Part shown: piece after piece, positions 1 to 5,140 of the stretch
Layout of the letters: each line of letters begins with the position of its first letter
Position numbering within the stretch: the first letter of the stretch is position 1
DNA from: Pseudomonadota bacterium
GTDB taxonomy: Bacteria > Chloroflexota > Ktedonobacteria > Ktedonobacterales > JACDGC01
Length of the DNA stretch: 11,308 nt
NCBI GenBank assembly: GCA_021323815.1
Contig: JAJPKG010000159.1
Location: forward strand, 1-11,308
Reading direction: 5' to 3'
Notes under the pieces: model-generated
What the model saw: only the letters and a program-made list of their open reading frames with translations
What the model was told of the DNA's origin: nothing
Database searches by the model: none
Made by a program: the position numbers and the translations under genes

Positions 1-101
1 CACCAGATAAGGTCGCTGGCAGATCACCAGCTCGATAGGCGGCAGGTCGTCGCACGGTAACGTGTGTAGCTTAGCCGTACTAATGACCGAACGGCTTAGC
101 T
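1..101 (+). rRNA. rrl: 23S ribosomal RNA, 3' end (partial)
   Basis: The first hundred bases match the conserved 3' terminus of bacterial 23S rRNA. The recognisable blocks are GATCACCAGCTCGATAGGC (domain VI), then CTTAGCCGTACTAATGACCG and the closing GGCTTAGCT, which correspond to the 'AGCTAACCGGTACTAATGAACC...GAGGCTTAACC' end of the E. coli gene. Most of the gene lies to the left of the window. The end is placed by analogy at about 101 and could be off by several bases. No 5S rRNA is recognisable in the following 700 bases, which is unusual for a standard 16S-23S-5S operon. Confidence 0.9.
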
Positions 102-275
102 CCCCTCCTTCGGCTCGGCAAACTCGCACGTCTCCTCTTCCTCTCTCCGCTCTTCTTTTGGCTCACCGCTTCCCTCAGTGACCCTGATGGCGCTGGGGGT
201 TTGTCGTATAGATCACATTTTTTACAGTTCCCCAGGACATTTGGGGCAAAAAGTCGTGCAATCTTGGCTGCGATA

Positions 276-284
276 TGGTATAAT
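276..284 (+). promoter_or_regulatory. extended -10 promoter element
   Basis: TGGTATAAT (TG at 276-277, TATAAT at 279-284) is a perfect sigma-70 -10 hexamer preceded by the extended -10 dinucleotide. The position 17 bases upstream (256-261, GTGCAA) is a poor -35 box, which is tolerated in extended -10 promoters. A transcript would begin near 291. The first gene downstream is the sigma factor at 805, so this promoter implies either a leader of about 510 bases or an unannotated small RNA. Confidence 0.5.
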
Positions 285-522
285 ACAGAATACGGGATAT
301 CTGTAGGCGTCGTAGTGGCATCTCCCCTTGAATTGGCACCCTTCTTGCATCTCTCGCAGTCATTATTGCGCCCAATCAAGACCGGTGCCGCTACAACTCG
401 CAGATCCCCGCTGATCGGGCGAGAGTGTCTTCGCACCCCCGCCATCCTTCTGATGATGGGCGCACAAATTGCCGGCTGAGGACGCCGACGGGTGAAAGTT
501 ATGAACACCCTAAACCGCACGT

Positions 523-552
523 GTGACAAATGGGTTAGGACGAACGTTATAT
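523..552 (+). promoter_or_regulatory. possible sigma-70 promoter upstream of sigma factor gene
   Basis: GTGACA (523-528) and TTATAT (547-552) are separated by 18 bases. Each hexamer differs from consensus at only a few positions. It would start transcription near 559, about 245 bases upstream of the sigma factor start codon. In a weakly constrained spacer a pair like this can arise by chance, so this is a candidate only. Confidence 0.3.
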
Positions 553-804
553 CCTTGTGGCCGTTCCACGGCCCCTGGTGCGGCGTTGATGCCCGCAATA
601 CCCAAGAGAAATCAGGTTTCGTTGGATAGGTGTGTGATCCTGAAAACCCATGAAACCATCCCTTACCAGTAGTACATTGAAGTAGTAGACGAATGGGAAA
701 AACGAGATTCTGGGCGTTACCGAGCAGTCTCTGTCCCGATCAATCAACGCCGTTGGCCTCCCGTAGAGAGAGCGGTTGCAGTGCCGGGCGACGGAAGAAC
801 GACG

Positions 805-2127
805 ATGCCACGTAAGAAGAAACAGGAGACAACCGAAACGACGACACAGCCCAAGCGGTCTTCCAAGAAGCAGGTGTCCCCAACCGCTGCGCTGCCGTCG
901 TCAGAACAGGCTCGCACCCAGTTCGAGCAGTTGCTCGCGCAGGGGCGCGAACGCGGATGGGTACGCCGCGAGGAGGTCGAAGCCGCATTGCGTGCTTCGC
1001 GCCCGCGCGGCGTCAGTCAGCGCCAGACTCGTGGGTCCAAGTCTGGTGCCGACGCCACCTTCGAGATCGCGGAACTCGTTGACTTGAACGAGGCGATCGA
1101 CCGGCTCCAGGCCGAAGATATCGACATCATCGACGATGACGATGACCTCGACCAGTTCCGGGACGATGAGGACCTTGAGGATGAGATCCAGGCCATGGAA
1201 ACCGATACCACTTCCCTTGTGGATCTGCCGGATGAGGTCGAACTGGGCCTTGACCGATTGCATCGCTCGCACGACAACGCCCACGCCGCCGACGCGCGCG
1301 GCGAAGGCGAGATCGACGCGATCACCGCGTACCTGCGAGAAATCGGTCGGGTTCCCATGCTCAGCCACACCCAGGAGATAGAGCTTGCCAAGCGCATCGA
1401 GCGCGGCGACAAAGAGGCGGTGCAGCAATTCGTGCTGGCCAATCTCCGTCTGGTTGTCAGCATCGCCAAGCGCTATGTAGGTCGCGGCTTGACCCTGCTT
1501 GATCTGATTCAAGAGGGCAACATCGGCCTCATGCGCGCGGTGCAGCGCTATGACTGGCGGCGTGGCCACCGCTTCAGCACGCATGCAACCTGGTGGATTC
1601 GCCAGGCCATCAGCCGTGCGGTGGCGGACAAAGGGCGCGCCATTCGGCTTCCGGTCTATGTGAACACCGCCCTCAACCGCGTGCGCCGCGAGCGCCAGCG
1701 CCTGGTGCAGGAACTGGGCCGCGAGCCGACGGAAGAGGAATTGGCGCAAGCGGTGGGCATCGAGGTGCATCGCCTGCACGAGTTGGAGTCCGCCCCAGGC
1801 GCGCCCATCTCGCTCGAATCGCCCGTCGGCGAGGACGAAGAGCAGGAACTCGGCGACGTGCTCGCCGATGAAGCCAGCACTTCGCCCGAAGAGGCCGCCA
1901 CCGCTCACACGCTCACCCAAGAGGTGCGCGATGTGCTGGCCGATGTGCTGACCCCGCGCGAGCAACTCGTGCTGGAACTGCGCTTCGGTCTGGGCAACGG
2001 CCACACCTATCCGCTGGAACAGGTCGGACGCCAGCTTGGCATCACGCGCGAACGCGTGCGCCAGATCGAAGCCGGCGCGCTGGCCAAACTGCGCCAGCCA
2101 AAGGTGTTAGAGCGCCTGCGCGGTTAA
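805..2127 (+). CDS. RNA polymerase sigma-70 factor, RpoD/SigA family
   Basis: A 440-residue sigma factor that directs core RNA polymerase to -35/-10 promoters. An N-terminal segment (about residues 35-65, FEQLLAQGRERGWVRREEVE) resembles region 1.1 of primary sigma factors and is followed by an Asp/Glu-rich tract (105-135). Region 1.2 (170-200) has AYLREIGRVPMLSHTQEIEL. Region 2 (205-285) carries NLRLVVSIAKRY, DLIQEGNIGLMRAV and WWIRQAISRAVAD. Region 4 (379-440) holds LTPREQLVLELRFGL and the helix-turn-helix LGITRERVRQIEAGALAKLR. ATG 805 is preferred because GGAAGA lies 6 bases upstream; an in-frame GTG at 781 would add 8 residues. Region 2.4 reads DKGRAIRLPVYV rather than the near-invariant DQARTIRIPVHM of primary factors. 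It could therefore be an alternative RpoD-like (group 2) paralogue despite having region 1.1. Confidence 0.93.
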   Translation: MPRKKKQETTETTTQPKRSSKKQVSPTAALPSSEQARTQFEQLLAQGRERGWVRREEVEAALRASRPRGVSQRQTRGSKSGADATFEIAELVDLNEAIDRLQAEDIDIIDDDDDLDQFRDDEDLEDEIQAMETDTTSLVDLPDEVELGLDRLHRSHDNAHAADARGEGEIDAITAYLREIGRVPMLSHTQEIELAKRIERGDKEAVQQFVLANLRLVVSIAKRYVGRGLTLLDLIQEGNIGLMRAVQRYDWRRGHRFSTHATWWIRQAISRAVADKGRAIRLPVYVNTALNRVRRERQRLVQELGREPTEEELAQAVGIEVHRLHELESAPGAPISLESPVGEDEEQELGDVLADEASTSPEEAATAHTLTQEVRDVLADVLTPREQLVLELRFGLGNGHTYPLEQVGRQLGITRERVRQIEAGALAKLRQPKVLERLRG

Positions 2128-2149
2128 GTCGCGTTCATTTGGGGTGCTT

Positions 2150-2181
2150 CATGACGTGGGGGCGTTTGCCCTCGCGTCATG
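2150..2181 (+). repeat. strong hairpin (14-bp stem) after sigma factor gene
   Basis: An inverted repeat 22 bases after the sigma factor stop codon. Arms at 2150-2163 and 2168-2181 pair at all 14 positions (two of them G-T wobbles) around the loop GTTT. No T-run follows, so on its own it is not a classical intrinsic terminator. It precedes the T-tailed terminator at 2201 and may protect the mRNA 3' end or act with it. Confidence 0.7.
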
Positions 2182-2200
2182 GGATATCCTGACATAGATA

Positions 2201-2235
2201 AAGCGGGCTGCCTTTGTGGTCGGCCCGCTTTTTTG
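2201..2235 (+). terminator. intrinsic terminator of the sigma factor gene
   Basis: AAGCGGGC (2201-2208) pairs with GCCCGCTT (2223-2230), and the stem can extend inward with G-C pairs around TTTGT. The hairpin is followed at once by a T-run (six Ts counting the end of the stem). This is a textbook rho-independent terminator on the + strand. It ends 20 bases before the HAD phosphatase start codon, so that gene needs readthrough or a promoter within this short gap. Confidence 0.85.
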
Positions 2236-2254
2236 TTGCTGAAAAGGATGATCA

Positions 2255-2923
2255 ATGCCCACCATCTCGAATATCCCCATTGATGCCGTCATCTGTGATA
2301 TGGACGGACTGCTCATCGACAGCGAGGGGCTTTCCACCGAGGCGTGGCGCGCGACGCTGGCCGGCTATGGCATCATGCTGCAACCCAAAGACTTCGATGA
2401 CATGTTCGGGTTGCGCATAGACGAGGACGCCGAATTGCTTATCCAGCGCTATCACGTGGCCGCGACGGTGCCGGAATTGGTGCGGGAGAAGAGCGAGCGC
2501 ATGCTGGCGCTGGTGCGCGACCATTTGCAGCCGATGCCCGGCGCGCGCGAGCTTGTCGCATGGCTGGTGCAGCAAGGGATTCCCCATGCCCTGGCGACAT
2601 CCGGCCTGGGAGATTATGCCGCCGCGTGCCTGCAAGCAGTGGGGCTGGCCGATGCGTTCGCAATTCGCGTCACCGGCGAGCAGGTGCCGCACGGCAAGCC
2701 CGCGCCGGATATCTTTCAGGAAGCCTCGCGCCGCCTGAATATGCCGCCCCAACGCTGCCTGGTGCTGGAAGATGCCCCCAACGGCGTCGCCGCCGCCAAC
2801 GCCGCCGCCATGCCCGTCATCGCTGTGCCAAACGCCTATACGGCAGGCCTCGCCTTCCCACCTGTCACCGCCCGCGCCGCATCATTGCAGGCCGTGCTGG
2901 AGATGCTGCGCGCCGGCTCATGA
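2255..2923 (+). CDS. HAD superfamily phosphatase, subfamily IA (beta-phosphoglucomutase-like)
   Basis: 222 residues, the normal length for subfamily IA haloacid dehalogenase-like hydrolases. Motif I is CDMDGLLIDSE, with nucleophile Asp15 and acid/base Asp17. A helical cap occupies about residues 22-92. Motif II is ALATSG (Thr115), motif III is Lys148 in HGKPAPDIF, and motif IV is LVLEDAPNGVAAA (Glu172-Asp173, Mg2+ binding). The family removes phosphate from small phosphorylated metabolites or isomerises hexose phosphates; the substrate cannot be read from sequence. GLLIDSE plus the EDAPNG motif fits the beta-phosphoglucomutase / pseudouridine-5'-phosphatase-like branch. ATG 2255 is supported by AGGA 6 bases upstream. 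Its TGA directly abuts the stop of the convergent gene at 2918. Confidence 0.9.
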   Translation: MPTISNIPIDAVICDMDGLLIDSEGLSTEAWRATLAGYGIMLQPKDFDDMFGLRIDEDAELLIQRYHVAATVPELVREKSERMLALVRDHLQPMPGARELVAWLVQQGIPHALATSGLGDYAAACLQAVGLADAFAIRVTGEQVPHGKPAPDIFQEASRRLNMPPQRCLVLEDAPNGVAAANAAAMPVIAVPNAYTAGLAFPPVTARAASLQAVLEMLRAGS

Positions 2924-3565
2924 GAGGGGCGTGGGGGTGATCGCCAGCGTCTTGGACGTGATGGAGTCTATGGCCCAGGTGCCATTGTCCTGCACCAACT
3001 TCAGGGTATCCAGGGAATAGGTATACGTCGCGGTCTGGTTTTGCAAGGTCGTGCGCGTCACCTGGACTTCCGCCGTCGCGCGATCACCATTGATGCTGGA
3101 TTGCTCGATGGTGAAATCACTCACGGCACCATCTTGCGCGTCGATCTGCTGGTAATGACTGGCGAAGACAGCCTCGCTCTGCGCGTTCTTTTGCGCTGGC
3201 GAAAGCTGGCTATAGGCGAGCGCGTAATTTTGCTGTTTCAGGGCGCTATAAAAGGAATCGATGGTTGTTTCCGGGCCACCCAGCGAGTTTTGCACGAACA
3301 CCGCGCTGATGAGGAGTGTCGCGGCGAGCGCGACAATGACCACGACAGCGATGCCGCCCACCCCCAGCAGCAGAATTTGCCGGCGCGTGAGGGATGGGCG
3401 CTCAGACTGGCGCGCCACTGCGCCCGTCTTTTGCAGATCGCGGCGTGGCGGCATGTAACCGGGGGGCAATGTGCTATTGGGCGTATATCCTTCCGGCAAC
3501 CGTGATTTCGGGCGGTTGGCGATCAACGATTGCGAGGGATCGGCGTTGGCGTCGCGCGGGCGCAT
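2918..3565 (-). CDS. single-pass membrane protein with DUF4878/NTF2-like extracellular domain
   Basis: 215 residues. A Pro/Arg-rich cytoplasmic N-terminus (1-62, containing the paired motifs LPEGYTPN and LPPGYMPP) is followed by one membrane helix (about 64-91). The outer domain (about 97-205) starts GGPETTIDSFYSALKQQNYALAY and ends LVQDNGTWAIDSI. That pattern, a helix for 'small amount of time spent in pore' followed by strands and a final dGxWkI strand, is typical of DUF4878 and related NTF2-like lipoprotein domains of unknown function. The start at 3565 is chosen because AAGGAGA lies 7 bases upstream; the open frame extends to 3727 but would overlap queG upstream sequence. The function is unknown; a cell-envelope or stress role is only a guess. 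Confidence 0.8.
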   Translation of the reverse strand: MRPRDANADPSQSLIANRPKSRLPEGYTPNSTLPPGYMPPRRDLQKTGAVARQSERPSLTRRQILLLGVGGIAVVVIVALAATLLISAVFVQNSLGGPETTIDSFYSALKQQNYALAYSQLSPAQKNAQSEAVFASHYQQIDAQDGAVSDFTIEQSSINGDRATAEVQVTRTTLQNQTATYTYSLDTLKLVQDNGTWAIDSITSKTLAITPTPLS

Positions 3566-3655
3566 GATGAAATCTCCTTCGTCAGCATGGTTCCTGTGTC
3601 GCTGAGCGTGCGGCAGCACGGCGAGCAGCGATATCGCGCCATTCGTCGCGCCTGT

Positions 3656-3685
3656 AGTATAGTTGGTATGAGACAACAGATGCAA
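3656..3685 (-). promoter_or_regulatory. candidate promoter for the DUF4878-like gene
   Basis: Read on the minus strand, TTGCAT (3685-3680) and TATACT (3661-3656) are separated by 18 bases. Transcription would begin near 3649, about 85 bases upstream of the start codon at 3565. It sits in the 143-base gap between this gene and the divergent queG, so the gap must hold promoters for both. On the plus strand TATAGT (3658-3663) could serve queG but has no good -35 partner. Confidence 0.4.
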
Positions 3686-3708
3686 CTTGATGCCCAGGAA
3701 ATACCATC

Positions 3709-4956
3709 GTGACCATGCCCGAACCACCTATATCTGCATCGGAGCAAGCCGCGCAACGAGCACGCACACAGCGCATCAAGGATGCGGCGGAAGCGATCGG
3801 CTTCGATCTGGTGCGCATCACCAGCGCAGAACCCTTTCCCGCCGCGCGACGAGCCATTCAAGAGCGCGTGGCGCTGGGCTTTTTCGCGGGCATGGAGTGG
3901 TTCACCAGTGAGCGTGCCGAGGTTGCTGCCGATCCGCGCGCTTTGCTGCCCCAGGCGCGTTCCGTCATCGCGCTCGGCACGTTTTATCTGACCGATGCTC
4001 CCCGCGACCTCACCACGCCGGGCGATCCGCATGGCCAGGTGTCGTGCTATGCCTGGGGCGATGACTATCACGCCGTCATCCGCCAGCGGCTGGCTCACGT
4101 GGTTGAAGAGATCCGGCGGATTGCAGCGGAAGAAGACGGTGACGCCGAGACGCGTCTGTTCGTGGACACCGGGCGGATGGTGGATCGCGCTGTGGCCGAA
4201 CGATCCGGCCTGGGCTGGTTCGGCAAGAACACGAACATCCTCACGCGGGGCTGGGGCTCGTGGCTCTTCCTCGCCGAGATCGTCACCGCGCTGGATCTCG
4301 CGCCCGATCCGCCCATCGCAGCGTCTTGCGGCCACTGCACAAAGTGCCTGGAAGCGTGCCCCACCAATGCCTTCGTCGCCCCCGGCGTGCTGGATGCGAC
4401 GCGCTGCATCAGTTATCTCACCATCGAGCATCGCGGCGCGATCCCGCTGGAACTGCGCCCGCTCATCGACAATCTGATCTTTGGCTGCGACATCTGCCAG
4501 CAGGTTTGCCCGGTGAATCAGGTGGTGGAACGCCGGCTGCGGGCGCGTGGCAAGCTGGGGCCGGGCAGTGCCGGCGAAGCGCGCCGCGCCATGTTCGCTC
4601 CCCGCACGCCGGAAAGCGCCAGCCCCGCGCTCATCCCGCTGCTCAGCATCACCGAAGATGAGTTCCGCGAGCGTTTCCGCAACAGCCCCATCAAACGCGC
4701 CAAGCGCCGGGGATTGCTGCGCAATGTTTGCATCGCACTGGGCAACCTGGGCGATCCGGTCGCCGTTCCCGCGCTTATCAACGCGCTGCGTCATGAGGAA
4801 GCGCTGGTGCGGGGGCATGCCGCCTGGGCGCTGGGCCGCATCGGCGGCGAAGAAGCCCGCGCCGCCCTGCAATCCGCTCTGGCCGATGAGCCAGAGCCGG
4901 AAGTGCGGAGCGAGATCCGCTATGCGCTGGAGATGATGAATATATGTGGCGCGTAA
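3709..4956 (+). CDS. queG: epoxyqueuosine reductase QueG
   Basis: 415 residues. QueG is the cobalamin-dependent iron-sulfur enzyme that reduces epoxyqueuosine to queuosine at the wobble base of tRNAs with GUN anticodons, the last step of the pathway. The N-terminal cobalamin-binding region (about 20-200) has the family signature DTGR...ER.GLGWFGKNT (153-175), in which the conserved Asp is Asp153. The ferredoxin-like module carries CGHCTKCLEACP (Cys207, 210, 213, 217), then Cys233 in RCISYLTIEHRG, and CDICQQVCPVN (Cys260, 263, 267): two [4Fe-4S] clusters. HEAT-like repeats (about 335-412, GNLGDPVAVPALINAL and AAWALGRIGGEEARAAL) close the protein, as in longer QueG forms. GTG 3709 is preferred (AGGAA 8 bases upstream); ATG 3715 is possible. 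No other queuosine gene is nearby. Confidence 0.95.
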   Translation: MTMPEPPISASEQAAQRARTQRIKDAAEAIGFDLVRITSAEPFPAARRAIQERVALGFFAGMEWFTSERAEVAADPRALLPQARSVIALGTFYLTDAPRDLTTPGDPHGQVSCYAWGDDYHAVIRQRLAHVVEEIRRIAAEEDGDAETRLFVDTGRMVDRAVAERSGLGWFGKNTNILTRGWGSWLFLAEIVTALDLAPDPPIAASCGHCTKCLEACPTNAFVAPGVLDATRCISYLTIEHRGAIPLELRPLIDNLIFGCDICQQVCPVNQVVERRLRARGKLGPGSAGEARRAMFAPRTPESASPALIPLLSITEDEFRERFRNSPIKRAKRRGLLRNVCIALGNLGDPVAVPALINALRHEEALVRGHAAWALGRIGGEEARAALQSALADEPEPEVRSEIRYALEMMNICGA

Positions 4957-4981
4957 CAAACGAACGTTTCTCACTGTTGGC

Positions 4982-5005
4982 GAGGGCGAGGCATGCCTCG
5001 CCCTC
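4982..5005. repeat. perfect 24-bp palindrome between convergent genes
   Basis: Bases 4982-4993 are the exact reverse complement of 4994-5005; the core is GGCGAGGCATGCCTCGCC. It lies 25 bases after the queG stop, between queG and the convergent membrane protein gene. With no loop and no T-run it is not a classical terminator, though the RNA would fold tightly. Palindromes of the form GGGGCGAGGCATGCCTCGCCCC are, as I recall, common dispersed repeats in some Chloroflexota and related genomes. Confidence 0.75.
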
Positions 5006-5095
5006 TACAGAATGAATGCATCCCCTCGCTTGTCAGGGCAACGCCGGCCTGGTTTGAGCACCCTTCATCGCCCCTACGCGCTCGCATCTTCTTCC

Positions 5096-5140
5096 AGCCC
5101 AGCAGGGCTTCTGTTCCGAGCCGGGAGGCTTAGCTCCCGG
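5096..5140 (+). repeat. two-hairpin repeat, copy C
   Basis: A small hairpin, AGCCC-AGCA-GGGCT (5096-5109), is followed after about ten bases by CGAG and a large hairpin, CCGGGAG-GCTTAG-CTCCCGG (5121-5140), then GGGCG. The same order, spacing and flanking bases (GGGCTT...CGAGCCGGG) occur in copy B at 10552-10599, although the large-stem sequence differs with paired changes on both arms. The TAA of the membrane protein gene on the minus strand lies in the loop of the large hairpin. It may double as a terminator region for the convergent genes. Confidence 0.7.

Larger units (their letters stand above)
102..804. other. gene-free spacer between 23S rRNA and sigma factor gene
   Basis: About 700 bases without a convincing coding region: the open frames here have no good ribosome binding site and encode low-complexity Arg/Pro/Ser-rich peptides. 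Base composition is visibly less GC-rich than the genes to the right. I looked for 5S rRNA (no CCGAACnCGGAAGTTAAG-like core on either strand) and for tRNA (no GGTTCGANTCC arm) and found neither. The stretch holds an extended -10 promoter near 279, a sigma-54-like motif near 333, and a possible second promoter near 523-552. It probably provides a long leader for the sigma factor gene. Confidence 0.6.

Noticed and set aside
175..205. Short match to 5S rRNA (GATGGCGCTGGGGG resembles the GATGGTACTGGGGG helix of 5S)
   Set aside because: Only about 15 bases agree and the rest of the 5S sequence and fold is absent on both sides; a chance match or an unprovable remnant.
80..598. Long minus-strand open frame across the 23S end and spacer
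   Set aside because: It overlaps the rRNA 3' end, has Arg/Pro-rich low-complexity translation, no ribosome binding site and no recognisable domain.
901..2004. 367-codon minus-strand frame opposite the sigma factor
   Set aside because: A shadow of the sigma factor gene caused by GC-rich codon bias; the sense strand encodes all sigma-70 regions.
2150..2235. tRNA or riboswitch between sigma factor and HAD genes
   Set aside because: Two simple hairpins explain the structure; no TpsiC arm or known riboswitch core is visible.
3523..4974. 483-codon minus-strand frame opposite queG
   Set aside because: It is antisense to a complete QueG with intact cluster motifs; the translation looks like an unstructured shadow.
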